Part shown: piece by piece, positions 26,962 to 52,342 of the stretch
Numbering within the stretch: the first letter of the stretch is position 1
Layout of the letters: every line of letters begins with the position of its first letter
Assembly: GCA_944989445.1 (NCBI GenBank)
Contig: CALYLW010000014.1
Coordinates: 3,012,978 to 3,076,977 of the forward strand
DNA: 64,000 nucleotides
Origin: Ampullaceana balthica
Lineage: Eukaryota; Mollusca; Gastropoda; Lymnaeidae
Direction of reading: 5' to 3'
The notes under the pieces: generated by a model
The model's database searches: none
What the model was told of the DNA's origin: nothing
What the model saw: only the letters and a program-made list of their open reading frames with translations
Position numbers and translations under genes: made by a program

Positions 26962-27164
26962 CAGAGGCGTCACTAGGGGGTGCGGACCGCACCGGGTGAC
27001 ACCATAAGGGGTGATACCAGTATTTAAAACTCTGTAAGTTCCCGAGATTTGGAACTGGCAGACTCGGAGGAGATCTATGTTGTAAGTCGTACAACAAAAA
27101 AAAATGGGGGGGGGGACACCACGAGCAACCGCACTGGGTGACACCAACCCTAGAGACGCCTCTG
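26962..27164. mobile_element. MITE family 'CAGAGGCGTCAC', copy 2
   Basis: The ends CAGAGGCGTCACTAGGG and CCCTAGAGACGCCTCTG are inverted with one mismatch. The interior matches the other two copies (CTCGGAGGAGATCTATG, then GTGACACCAACC). Confidence 0.85.
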
Positions 27165-27829
27165 GTCGTTATTTTTAAAGTTAGTCTGCCATGACAATTA
27201 TGATAAAATCTGGAAATCAACAAAAGGTTTGGTCACCGGTGCGTCAAATCACGTGATCTGCACGCAATTGTTATCCTGATGTGACGTGCTTTGTATATGT
27301 AAATGAATGCTGCTAGATCGACCACTGGTAATGGTAATACCAAAATAAGAACCCCCCGGAGCTATGAGGAATTTTATCCTTGTACACAACGCACCTACAT
27401 AATCGTATTATGCTTTAATGCTGTGGTTGTGTGTTCCCCACTATAGCGACTGAGAATTCACTTTTGTAAGTATGTTGTCGCAAAATGATGGCAAAGATTG
27501 CAACTTGGAATGACGAACTAATAATGAAATTATAATGTAGACCTACAAGTATAAGAAAGCAATTCGAAACACTTAAGTTGTTTTTTAAGGTATCAGCTGT
27601 GACGGTATTGCGTTTTATTTTCATAAATATTTACTTAAAAAAAACACACTATATTTAGGACTCTGTTGAGCAGAGACGTGCAATTTGCAGATTTTTCCAG
27701 GCTTATAACACACAATGAGGAGGAACTCCAATTCCTAATGGATCGCTATAAAGGCTTGTCAAGAATTTAGTCTCAACAATCAGCATACAAAAAAATACCA
27801 ACTTGATGGTCCACGGTTTTAAGACCCAC
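27165..27829. other. Intergenic, no gene seen
   Basis: No supportable exon or repeat. Confidence 0.3.
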
Positions 27830-28370
27830 TAACATAAATTGTACAAAACTAGATGTAGTACAGCAGTTCTTCTATCTCGGCTCCACCATTACCAGCAACC
27901 GCTCGCAGGTCTTGGAAATTGACAAGGTTTGGCAAGGCAGCCACAACCAATGGTACAAAACTAGATGAAGTAGGGCAGTTCTCCTACCTCGGCTCCACCA
28001 TTAAACGTGGAAATTGACAAGAGGATTGGCAAGGCAGTCGCAACAATGTCTCGTTTATCACAGAGGGTATGGGACGATAAGATGCTGACCACCAACACAA
28101 AAATCGCAGTTTATCGCGCCGGCTTGGTCAGCACTCTCTTACATGCCCGCGAAACCTGGTGCCTGTACGCCACACAAGTTTGAAGACTCTGCTCTTTCCA
28201 CTTGCGATGATGCCTCAGACGCATACTTGGCAACTGTTGGACGGGCCATGTCCTGGAACGGGCAAACCTGCCTGGTATGACAACTCTCCAAATGGCTAGG
28301 ACATGTCCAAAGAATGGAATAATGCCAAAGGGTCTGCTCCTCCAGAATAATCCTCACAAGTCAGAGAAAG
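27830..28370 (+). pseudogene. Decayed reverse transcriptase of a non-LTR retrotransposon
   Basis: Frameshifted translations give the motifs FSYLGSTI, IDKRIGKAVATMSRLSQRVW, LTTNTKIAVYRAG, LVSTLLHARETW and FHLRCLRRILGNCW, characteristic of the C-terminal part of LINE reverse transcriptases. The YLGSTI-to-IGKA segment is present twice in tandem (about 27,838-27,950 and 27,953-28,045). It is not the LINE family at 48,770-51,485 and is clearly non-functional. Confidence 0.8.
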
Positions 28371-28393
28371 CATTGCATCTCAAGGCCAGTGCT

Positions 28394-28680
28394 ACTCAAT
28401 CCCAACGACGCCTCCCAAGTCATAGCAAGCATTGCATTGCCACTGCTACTCAACACAAAGGACGCCTCCCAAGTCATAGCAAGCATTGCAAGGCCAGTGC
28501 TACTCAATCCCCAAGGACGCCTCCCAAGTCATAGTAATCATTGCATGGCCACGGCTACTCAATCCCAAGGACCCCTCCCAAGTCATAGCAAGCATTGCAT
28601 TGCCACTGCTACTCAATCCCAAGGACGCCTCCCAAGTCATAGCAAGCATTGCATTGCAAGGTCAGTGCTACTCAAACCCC
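28394..28680 (+). repeat. 54-bp minisatellite
   Basis: About five units containing GGACGCCTCCCAAGTCATAG and CAAGCATTGCAT, with a period of 54-55 bases. It directly follows the decayed LINE and probably arose from its 3' part. Confidence 0.9.
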
Positions 28681-28689
28681 TAATTGAAT

Positions 28690-29802
28690 TGTCTGTCGAG
28701 ACTGTGGAACCAATGATGATTTAGGATTGTGCTAGGGAAAAGCTGGGGGTTTGGGACATATCCGCCAATGACTTTATGGTCTACCCAATAACAATAAGTG
28801 TTTCACTTTTGTGCCCTAAATCTGCAAACAAATACTGACAGCCACTGTGGCCTCACACCCCCCCCCCACCACGAGGAGCACATTTTAAAGAAAGAATGAT
28901 TTAAATTTTAATTCAGACCTTGAACACTAAAAATTCAACAAACTAAATTAATATTTTAAAAAAGGGAGAATATAATTTTATTAAGGGTTCACTTTCATCA
29001 ATGGTTAATAGACAGCATTAATTCCCTTTACTTATTTAATTTTTACATCACTTTTTTTCCTCAATTGTTTTACCATAAACACTCACTTTTAGCCACAGAA
29101 AGAACAATAACTTATAATCATGGAATATAAATTAACAATTTTTATTATTTTTCTGTCATTCTTTTTCCTAATAAATGTATCGTCATAAATAGATCAACTG
29201 TAAATCAATGTACAGAAAAACATCTCATATTTGAATGTAATCTAGTTATGAAAACAGCATATCCCAGTACATCTAATATCTTGAGCCCCATACTAAATAA
29301 TTTGCTATTAACAGTTTTATCAATAAAAATCACACAAAATAAGATGCACATATCTAAAGAAATAAGGAGTTTTTTTTTAATCCAAATAAATATATTACTA
29401 TAAGCTATGTGTTATAATCATGTTTCTGTAGTTAATATTTAAATTCATCTCCAGAACAAAACTGTTCCCTCATTTACAAAATGTTTTAAAACAGGTCATA
29501 AGTCATCAGTAAGTAAACTCTCTTCAAATACTCCAGGTATCTACTTAGTGTCAATCAACTTTTACTATTTCAATTAAACAGACCAATAATGCCTCTTGCA
29601 CAGCATTCTAGGTGGAGACAAAATTTTAATATTCCCAGCACTTAGACCTACAACGTTCGCAGCATTCTCTCATTCCAAAGTCAACCTTTCAAGGCTTGTC
29701 TGCTCTTATTCAATTTTTTAATTTACCTGTTAAATTCAAATGGTGGAAAGTCATCTCTCTAAAATCAAGAATGTTTTTACCTCTTAACTATCTAATACTT
29801 AA
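28690..29802 (-). other. Likely 3' untranslated and downstream region of SLC25A3
   Basis: AT-rich sequence immediately 3' of the phosphate carrier stop codon on the minus strand, with several AATAAA-type hexamers on that strand. The cleavage site cannot be fixed from sequence alone. Confidence 0.45.
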
Positions 29803-32800
29803 TCAATTAACTCCAAGTTTGCGTTTAAGTGATTCTGGCATCTCTGGTGGGGGTGGTCTGGGTAGTTTGAAAGCCACTTTGACTGAATCATAAATGAACC
29901 ACTGCAGAGCTGTGAGTGTACCAATCATAATAATCCTTGGGAAGAGACCCTTCCACATACCTGTAATAGAGACATATTGGTTTTGTTATTTAATAAACAG
30001 ACCAAAATAAATAGAGCAATATGTATATTTTGCACTCATGTTATTATGAGATGCCAAAGGCATATTGTGTTTATAAGAAAAATTCTAAAGATAAAAAGCA
30101 TACTTAATACTTTTTAACACATTTTATGACTGATATTCATTGTTTAAAAAAACAAAAACATTAGAAGCAAAATAATGAGTGTAGTACCTAGAAGTCCAAG
30201 AGATTTGGCAACGTCTATGAAGTTGCTACCTTTCGCCTGGTTGAGCTTTGATACAATGGTGTCAGCAGGATGAGACACAATAGCACAGAAGACACCAGCT
30301 AAAAAAAACAAAGTTTAATCAGAATCTTATTACCTTGTTAAAATAAATTAAGAAAGGTTACATGCTAGTGCTTAATTTAACTTAAATGGTGCTAGGCAAT
30401 ATGTTTTTGTAATGATGATTTTAAAAATACCTTGAGTTTGTATATAAACAAAATAGTGTATATATAATAATTAAATGTTATTTTAATCTGGTGCCCTTGC
30501 AAAATATTTCTGGTGTAAATGAAAAAAATTATTTTTATCGAAGGAAAAAACAACACTGCTTGCATTTTGTCTCAGATCACTTAATATTAGTAGGTTTCCC
30601 TATTGTAACTCTTGACCTAAAAAAAATAAGGCCCAACAGCCCAATGGCATCATTCAAGCAGAACAAAAAGAAAGACACTGTATAGTCAGTAATGAGAACT
30701 CTATTTATTTAGATGGAAAGCAGAATGGCTTAAAATGTTGAAGTCTTATTTGTTACAGCATTAGTACTTACCAATGTAACCAGCAGAGAAAGTGACAACT
30801 AGTTGTTCTCCCTTGGTGCATTCAGAACGTGGTTTGGGTACAACAAACTTGTACAGAGCCTCAACTGTGCGTTCAAAGCATGCAAACTTCATCATGGTGT
30901 AAGGGATTTGACGAGCCCAGAGAGGTACAAGACCTTTGTAAAACCTATGAAATAGTTTTGTAAGAAGGTCAATTATGTAAGAATTAAAGAGTAAATTTTA
31001 TTGATGTGACGATATATTTAATCTGATATCAATATCCAGATTATTGAAGAATATTCAGAGAAGTTCTTTTTTTAAAAAATCCTTTATATTAACTCGTGGT
31101 GTCTGGTTGAACCCTTGATTGCTTGTCGGTCGCCAAAACTTTGAATAGATTTTTAACCCACTTCCTCGTAAGCTAGCGAGCTGAAATTTTGCAGGCAGTT
31201 TCGTGCATATGATAAAAACAATGTATCAAAATTTCAGATCGATCGCATGTACCGTAATTAAATTATTGATTTTTTAGATTATTTTATTTATTCCTATGTA
31301 TCATGTTATTTTTTGAGATAGAGTGTAAGGGTGCGCATTATATTGAACAACCTTTCTGTCGCGCAATAAGGTGCGTATTTTATTGACAACACTTTTTATA
31401 AACATATTCCTGATCGGTGCGCATTATCTTAAACACGTTTTACGAGACATAACTACAATTTGTATTTTTGGATGGTCTTGCGCTGCGTATTATTATGAAC
31501 ATTCTTTTAGTTACGTCTTGTACATAAAGGATTTATAGTGAAAAACTTGGTTTTTTTACGTTTTGTTTTTAAATTTTACTGCTATAATCATAACTATAGG
31601 TTTAAACACTTTTGTATGTCATTTTATCTCTCCTGGGGGAAATTTTTAAAAACGTTTCATATCGCCACAAATGTATATGTTATGTGACAGTATAATTTAA
31701 TTTTGTTTTCTATAATGGTTTAAAAAATGAATTCCGAAGAGGGAGAATATCCTTAAAAACTAGTAATATCCGCAAAAAAAATTGTTGAGGCATGGCATCT
31801 CTGTAACCCTTCTGGTACAGACCTTCTTTTCTGCTTTGTATAGCTCAGTACCATCTATTATTTTGCCAATTATTCCAAAAGCCCAGACATCATTTTGGAA
31901 CAAGACAAAATTTAATAGGTTAGCTAATTGTTTAGTAACTTTTTTGTCAAACAATTGATAACAACATGTAGAGAATTATCTGTTTAGATAATGGATAAGG
32001 GTGTTAAAAATATTAATGTGTTTTGTTACATACTTTCCATATATTAAAGAATTACAATGATTGTTTTTCAAAAAATTGAATACTTACCCAGAAATTCCTT
32101 CATCTTTCATGATCCTTGGGAAACCTTCCCTGAGTGTAGTGCTCCATCCTGGCTGAGTTTGAATACGTACTTTCACTGCCTCCATTGGGCAAAGGGCAAT
32201 ATCTGCAAAGAACTCTGCGGATGCACTGGCTGCCAGATACACACTTGTACGCCAAAGATAGGAATTTTCCTTCAAACAAATTAATGATTGTAGTCAGAAT
32301 TACTATGAAGTGAAGTCCCATAGTATAATAATGTGCAGGCACATTAAATTTTTAGAAATTTTGAGACTAATTTGATGTTAAATGAAAAACTGGAATTTCT
32401 GCTTTTTTTAAAAAAAACTTAGTTTTTGATCTTTAAAATTATTTTTAATCATTTTTTTAAATTTAAAGTTTTAAATTACGTTTTAAAAGTTTTTTAATTA
32501 ATAAACCATTAGTGTAAATGTATTTTTATGGGAAAAAAATACTTTAAAAAAATGAGATGCATCTATGTTATTTCAAGGATTTGGAAAATACATTATTTAA
32601 AACTTTTTAACCCCTTTACCGGTTGTCCCGACTATAGTCGTCTTGATCTATTGACCTTTACACAGTAGACCCGACTATAATCGTCCAAATGATATTATGA
32701 TCTGCAGTATGCGGCAGACCCGATTATTCTCGTCCAAAATGCTATGACGTAGTTACAGTGCTCAAAACTATGGAAAGCCATAGGCCTCAAAAATACCTAA

Positions 32801-35800
32801 TATTTTATTTTGATGGCAAAGAAACAATCAAATTTTTGTGTACACTATGACTTCTTCGGTCTACCGTACTGTTTTAGATTTATTTGCCAAATAAGGGTTA
32901 GTTTTTAAAAAGTTTATAGCCGGTAAAGGGGTTAAAGAGTAAAAAGATTTTAGTATTGGTTAAGACTATTAAAGAGATGAAAATACAATCCCTTCAAAAC
33001 CGAAAATGGCTTCCCTGCGTGTTAGTACAGACCATTCCATCTTTCCAAACCCATCAAAAAAATCAATATTACAACCTGTCCATTTAACATACGAAGAGCG
33101 ATTCAAAATGCAGTGTGTGAAACTCATACACGTATGAGCTATGAGACATCAGAGTGATCAGAAACTATGAATGTCTTATGGGTGAAATGGAAAATTAAAT
33201 TTCAAATGTCTGTTAACTGGTGAAATATGCAGTTAGTTTTAAAAGCAATTTATGTCTCAAAATTTAAGGGGGAAATGACTGATGACAACAGTCTGACTTA
33301 CCTCTCCCAAGAGTTCAGTGTACAGGATTTTAAAGGCCTCATAGAATCCAAATTTGCAGACTCCTTGCATTGAATAACCAAAAAAGGTTGGGGCCCATCC
33401 TTTGGCAAGTGCTCTGGTTCCTTCTTCTGCAATCGTCACTTTAAAGCCCTTGACTATTCCTCCATACTTACCAGGGTTAACTTGGATTCTACATTTGACC
33501 ATATCAAGAGGAACCACAGCTGTGTGTGTAATTCCACAACTCAACAGACCTCCAAATCCACACAGTGCATAGTATTTTCCTGAGCCAAACTCACAGCTAA
33601 TTTCTAAAAAAAATTTAACATTTATCATAATTATTCTCTTTAGAAAATTTTAGAGACAAACTGTAGATTTTAATTAAAATGAATTGTATAAAATAAAATA
33701 GCATTCAAATAATATTTTTATTTTCATAGTAAAATGAATGTGGTATGATAGTAAAATGAATGTAGATTGATGTAATCAGTATTAGTGAAAAATGGAATCT
33801 GTGTAAATAAGGGTACAACACCTACATTGTGAAGCTACGACCAATATTAGCAATAGTTTAACTTTTTGTCTCCGGAAATTTTTCCTAAATTTTGAAAGAG
33901 CACTAAAAGCACGTTAAAAATTAAATTGTGATAATTTTTTGTTAAAGTTTTGCTAATTGGAAGCTGAGTTCAACACACAGGAAAAGTTGCTTGCTGATTG
34001 TTTGCTGGTTTTTAGGAGTGTCTAAGAAGTGATATTTTGGTTGGATATATGATTAGAAAAGGAGAATTATTTTTTACAGTGGTAAAAAGTTTATTATTCG
34101 TGATTCAGAAGCATGAAAAGTGAGTTCAAATTTTATTTGTTTCAGTTTTAGACAAAATATTTTTTTTAATGGATTTTTTTTCTGTTCTCGCTAGGTAGCT
34201 TAAATAGTCTGAAAATGTCTTTCAGTCCCCTACTTTTTCTAGCCGCCATCTATGTCACTTGCATAGTGACAAAGATGACGGCTGCAAAAGACAGCATTTT
34301 GGCCCAGTGCAGGTAATGATATCTGATCAAAAAATACATATAACTTCTTACGTCAACTCCATGAAAATGACATGATTACCCAGTAATAGATATTTGTTTA
34401 GGGAAGATCACTGGCAATAACTACACATCGTAACCATCAAGTTATGATTACGCCACTTGTCTAGGTCCGTCAAAACGATAAATAGCCCATTTACGATACT
34501 AACAGTAACAATGACTTCTTAGTGTTTGTAAGTCACTAAAGTTTTAAGTTATTGTAATAAACTTTAACTATTTATTAAGGTTGTTAAAACCGCTCGTTAT
34601 TGAGGACCGGTTAACCGTTCAAAAAAAGATCAGTTAACTGTTCAAAAAAAGACCGGTTAACCGCCAGTCCCTATAAAACTTATGTTTTGAGAAACAACGA
34701 GAGAATGTTTTCGCCTTGTGTGGCATCATAGCCCGCTTCCCCCGCTTGTGTTCAGCTCTTTTTAGCGATGCCCTTAATTCAGCGAATTTAAAAAAAAACT
34801 TCCTAAGAATTAAGTAAACAGTGATGGTTTATAGTCAATTTTTAATTCGCTGTTTTTTTTTGAGGACTTGTAATAAGTTCTAAATAAGAGGACCGGTTAA
34901 AACATCCCTTAAAGTTCGAGAGGTTTTTTCCTTAGTTTAAAAAACACACGCCTTGCCTCGTCCGTCTGGACATGGAATTTACCTCTCGTGTGTGATGCCG
35001 TCAACTCGCAAATTAAAAAATTATAATAATAATTTGAGGACCGATTAATTGCCCGGTCTATCAAATGACTCTCGTAATATAGATACTTCACTAAGCGGCG
35101 CGCGCCAATCAATTTTTTGGATGCGGGAAACAGACTATAAACCGGTGACCAGAGAATACTGATAGGTCACAGGGGTCATATGCTTTTATAGCTTTCTTTG
35201 TCTTTATAAGAAACAGACTATAATTACATTGTTGTCTATTTTGTGAGCACATGGACTACTATCATTGCGATCTTGAATTTATTAAAAAGTATTTAGCGTT
35301 TTTTAGCTGAAATTCTTTATTTTTAGAAGAGGTAAGTTTATAATTATTTTCTTTTACTTTTACTTACTATAAGTTTTGTCAAATTACTTTTTTTTCCTTC
35401 ATAAAGCCTTTTCATTTAATCGATTGTCCCGTAATTGTAATGGAAAAAGTATGATTGTCCCGTAATATAAAAAGTTTAACAGTCGGCGACATTGACATCA
35501 AAATGTGTGCTAGCTCTCGTACAGTGCCTTGACAACTAAGACTAAGGAAATTTAAAAAATTTTAAATCGTTAATAGTAAATTAATAGTGACGATGTGTAT
35601 ATTATTTATATACCAGAATATGGAGAAAGCTATTTGAAGAGTAACACAACAAAAATTAACTCCGGGTAATAAACTAATACGCCGTATTAAACAGGCTTAT
35701 TGAAAGTTATTGAAGTTGTGGTTAACCAGCCCTGATTAAACGGGTCCGGTCCTGATCTGAGGACCGGTTAACATTTAACAACCTTACTAACTTACTATTT

Positions 35801-36008
35801 ATTAAGTCCAAGTTAATGTTAAATAAAATGTTGCTTATAGTGTATGGTTGTATAATTTACACATATTTCATTTAATTTTACCTGAATCTGCTCCAGCAGC
35901 AGCGGCGATTGTTCTTGTAGGGTTAACACTGCTTTCGCACTTTGCATTGGTAAAGAATGGATTGGCGAAAGCATTGTTTCGGAAAGCTGATGCTAATGTG
36001 TTCGACAT
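29803..36008 (-). CDS. SLC25A3: Mitochondrial phosphate carrier, solute carrier family 25 member 3
   Basis: Imports inorganic phosphate into the mitochondrial matrix (with protons) for ATP synthesis; an inner-membrane six-helix carrier. Coding exons, in order: 36,008-35,882, 33,603-33,302, 32,269-32,088, 30,944-30,772, 30,298-30,188 and 29,960-29,803. All introns are GT-AG, phases agree, and the product is 350 residues (vertebrate forms are about 360). All three carrier signatures are present: VVPLDMVKCR (exon 2), ALCPMEAVKVR (exon 3) and VSHPADTIVSKLN (exon 5). The last exon ends PRPPPPEMPESLKRKLGVN. Exon 1 (MSNTLASAFRNN...) is a basic, Ala-rich presequence-like leader. A strong acceptor (cacttgcag) just upstream of the ATG suggests a further 5' untranslated exon. 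Only one copy of the exon that is alternatively duplicated in vertebrates is seen. Introns carry a piggyBac-like MITE, a Helentron-like unit and a 1.2 kb repeat. Confidence 0.97.
31076..31570 (+). mobile_element. Single Helentron-like element in SLC25A3 intron 3
   Basis: It begins ATCCTTTATATTAACTCGTG and ends with TAAAGGATTTATAG and the hairpin/terminal block before GTTTTTT. It shares the core AAAATTTCAGATCGATCG and TACCGTAATTAAATTA with the 3.7-5.4 kb array. With the copy at 44,757-45,178 it forms a second subfamily (TCCTTTATATTAACTCG start). Confidence 0.7.
32611..32931. mobile_element. piggyBac-like MITE with TTAA target sites
   Basis: The ends CCCCTTTACCGG and CCGGTAAAGGGG are perfect inverted repeats, each flanked by TTAA (32,607-32,610 and 32,932-32,935). 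TTAA duplication is the hallmark of the piggyBac superfamily. Near the left end a GACTATAGTCGTC-like motif repeats three times about 45 bases apart. 321 bp, non-coding, inside SLC25A3 intron 2. Confidence 0.88.
34241..34283. repeat. Imperfect 19-bp inverted repeat in SLC25A3 intron 1
   Basis: The arms AGCCGCCATCTATGTCACT and AGTGACAAAGATGACGGCT pair at 17 of 19 positions around a five-base loop. Role unknown. Confidence 0.7.
34580..35793. mobile_element. About 1.2 kb element with GACCGGTTAACC motifs
   Basis: It begins GGTTGTTAAAACCG and ends near ATTTAACAACCTTA, so the termini are inverted (GGTTGTTAAA/TTTAACAACC). The flanks share the direct repeat ACTATTTATTAAG (34,567-34,579 and 35,794-35,806). 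GACCGGTTAA-type motifs occur several times near both ends. No transposase was recognised. It lies in SLC25A3 intron 1. The superfamily is uncertain. Confidence 0.55.
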
Positions 36009-36017
36009 TTTGAAATC

Positions 36018-39000
36018 TGCAAGTGATAAATAAAAGTGTTCAGTGAGTTATTAAAATGAATATGTTAATAAGCTTACACTAAAACAAAATATACATTAAA
36101 AACATTACGTATCAGAGTCTTTGACACCAATGCCCTTCCTACCGGTGACGGCTAGTGCAGCAAAACCAGAGGACAATTCACGTGGATACACAAGCCTCGC
36201 GAGAATTGTTAAACACACTATTTGTTAAAATAGTATTTTATTTTCACTGTAAAACTGCTAAAATTTCTATTAAATGTGTTTCTGCTATCTTATCTTATCT
36301 TATCTATACAGACACTCCTGCTATGTAGAAGATAATCTTATCTTATCCTATCTATACAGACGCTCCTTCTATGCAGAAGATAATTGCGTCCACAGACCAT
36401 GACAGATGATCTGTTGGCAAGTGATCTGTTCACAGGCCACGGCTTTGTGGGTTCCACGCATTACCCAGCTACCTAACTAGTGTTAGGTACCCATTCGGAG
36501 CTAGGTGACTCAGGGACGTCCTAGGCCCGGGAACAAATCCTTGCCTTCACATGAATTCAAACCCGTGACCATCGGTACGCCAGTCGAGCGCGCTGCCACT
36601 CGACCACAATGCTGTTATAAGTTGAGTGGGAGGAAAAAATGGGGGGGGGGCTTTTTTCACGGCCCCTCAAAAATAAAAATTGAAGGAAAAAAAATCTTCT
36701 TTGAATAATCTTCTAGCTGTCGATTTTAAAAAAAATTTCATTGATCAAATCAATTCATCTCGATTAAATAATCTCTCATTTTGTTTTTCAAGATAGTCTG
36801 TGGTGTCTTTACCCCTATGTCTATCTGAATGCTGCATTATATTATTGATGTGTTGTACTTCAAAATTAAAATTTATTGCCTGATGTATTATTACAATTAA
36901 TACTTTGTTCTTAAACCCTCTATTGTTTCAATGTTTAGTCATTTTTACTTTACACGCTTTTATTTTACTTGCTATTCTGTGTGTGTTAGCGTCAAATCTT
37001 GCAACGTCAGTTTGACGCACTTTGTATTGCTCGAATGAGATTAAATTTGGCAGACACCTATATCTGCGGTGGTAATACAGTATTCCAAAATATCATTTAA
37101 TATGCACAGGTGGCTGTCAAGTTATTTGCTTTTTTTTTGTAAATTATTTTTTTTACGGTTAACATATTATTATTGGTTGTCGAGATTAATACCCTGCATG
37201 TATTCAGGATTGTTCAGAGGAATTTCATCTCCCTGAAGATTTGTCGTACTAGTACCCATACTCCATACCATATATTTTCCATGCTTGGCACCCACGTTTT
37301 TATTTTTGTAGACATCAGAAATTGAAAGGAAATCGTAGTGCGTGAGAATAGTTTACTTTGTCCTTTTAAGTGCATTGGAATAAAAGCGTGTTGTTTTTTT
37401 TAATCCTTTTTTAAAACCCATTTTTATACTAGTTTTACTCTTGTTCATTTTGAATATTTTCCAGTAATGAATCTTGCTGCTCTTTTTTAAAAAATTTATC
37501 CTAGTCTATCTGTTTCCTTTGGTAGTGTTGTTGCTCTTCACTTATAGTCAATGAAAATATCGACAATATCGGACAATATCGACCTAATAATCTAATGTCT
37601 TACGTGATACGTTATAAAAGAACTCTAGAATAGTTTCCTCTCCCCGTTCTCCTACAAAAAATGACTAACAGGGAAGAGTTTTTTTATTAGCTTTAAAATA
37701 AATTATTTAAAGATATATTTAAACATTCTAAAAATGTTCTTCCTAAAATAAGTATATTTAATATCTCGAATGCTGTATTAAAAAAAAACTTCAGTGGGCA
37801 TGGAAATATTTTATCACAATTTTGTTATGTTCGGTAACGCGTGTTTTAGGAAGCTTCAGCAACGCAATATAGTGGACTATTTGGGATGTTTTTATGGAAT
37901 TTTCTTGTTAGGTCCCATCTGAATTGTTAAGACTATTTGGCGCACATAGTGACCACTCTCATCGTTCTACTCTCACGGGGGTGCGAGGGGGGGGATAAAT
38001 ATTTTGGGGGTTCGGGTGGGGGAGAGTGGTGGGAGGGTGTAGATTAGAAACTTTTTGAACTTCGCATTAAATGATGTCAAAAAATATGCTGCAACAGTGG
38101 GTGGTGTGCAATGTTCCTTTTAAGCTTCGTGACCGACGCCGCGCAGCAGTTTAGAATTACTGCGCATCAAATTTTGTAAAATATTGCACACAAAAAATGA
38201 TGGTGTGTAACTTCGCACACGAGTTGTTTTTTTTACTTTGCTCGTACTCATGGACCAACGAACCTTAGAGGGAACATTTGTGGGATGGTTAAAGAATGCA
38301 ACTTGATTTGAAAACGTACTATTGATGGCTCCTAATTACTTGACGGTCATGAAGCGCCAAGATATTTTTTATCCAGGGTCAAGGTTGATAGATACGGTAG
38401 GGGTGATAGCTAAAAAGAGGTCTGTTACATTGATCCCTTTAATTTTATAAATTAATTATAAAATAAATAAGAATAACACACATAGATCACAATTGTGTCT
38501 TCTAATAAATTAGTACATCCAAGGAGAAACACAATTAATTTAATTAATGTTTCATTTCACTTTCATAGTCATGTCTCTAAAATTTAAACTCCTAAATGTC
38601 CAAGTTTTGGGGAATTAAAATGTCACCTTACTTTTAAAAAAAATATTTCATTTATTTCCTCTTTAAAAAAATATTCGCCACGTAACCTAATCTAAAATTC
38701 ATAGTGTTATATGCATTTTAAAAAATTATCTGTTTAAGAGACCCAGAAGGTTTATGAAAGTGGTGTTCATTTTTTTAATTTTTAAAATGAAGTAAGATAG
38801 TCATTCAACGCAAACGAGTAAATTGTGTTTATCGTATAGTTTTGATAACAATTTTAAAATTCATATAAAGTTGCTATGATTGGCAAGGGTGGCTAGCTAC
38901 TTTAAATACTATGAGTGTGGGTGTGAGTAGTTACTACGCAAGACAATGTAGCCCCCCCCCCTTGCACATTTATCTCTCATTAATCATTAAAAGCGTGAAA

Positions 39001-39252
39001 GTTGATGTCATTTGAGTTTTCAAATGAATCACTTGTGTATGGTCTATGGCTTTTATATAACAAACAAAAAACCTACAGAACACTACAGCAACGAATGATT
39101 TAAGTAACTTATTATTATAACCAAACGCGCAAACTAAAATTCCGCATTTCGTTGCTACAGTACTTCACTTCCTATATTCACCTGTTCAACATTCACCTTG
39201 TTGCCAGCTGTCTATTCACACAATAATTCGATACTTACTGCTTTTGCCCTCT
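36018..39252. promoter_or_regulatory. Divergent intergenic interval between SLC25A3 and PDHB
   Basis: SLC25A3 (minus) and PDHB (plus) are transcribed away from this 3.2 kb interval, so both promoters should lie here. The SINE at 36,281-36,615 occupies the SLC25A3-proximal part. The sequence right before the PDHB start (about 39,100-39,250) is less AT-rich, and on the minus strand has donor-like GGTGAAT motifs that could end a 5' exon of SLC25A3. No TATA box or specific factor site can be assigned with confidence. Confidence 0.35.
36281..36615 (-). mobile_element. tRNA-derived SINE, nearly full length
   Basis: The minus strand starts with a tRNA-like head (A box TGGTCGAGTGGCAGCGCGCT, B box GGGTTTGAATTC). 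The body carries GAGTCACCTAGCTCCGAATG and GTTAGGTAGCTGGGTAATGC. The tail is TCTTCTGCATAGAAGGAGCG followed by a (GATAA)n run and a second partial copy of the tail. It matches the truncated copy at 21,790-22,030. Confidence 0.88.

Positions 39253-52342
<13,090 letters not shown>

Noticed and set aside
26754..26999. Possible LINE C-terminal motif (ISDWNRLP) in a plus-strand frame
   Set aside because: Only a handful of residues resemble the LINE tail motif and the 3' tail sequence seen in the true copies is absent.
31760..31954. A minus-strand open frame with a kinase-like DVWAFGI stretch
   Set aside because: It lies in an SLC25A3 intron, is short, has no splice partners and the similarity is too brief to support a gene or pseudogene.
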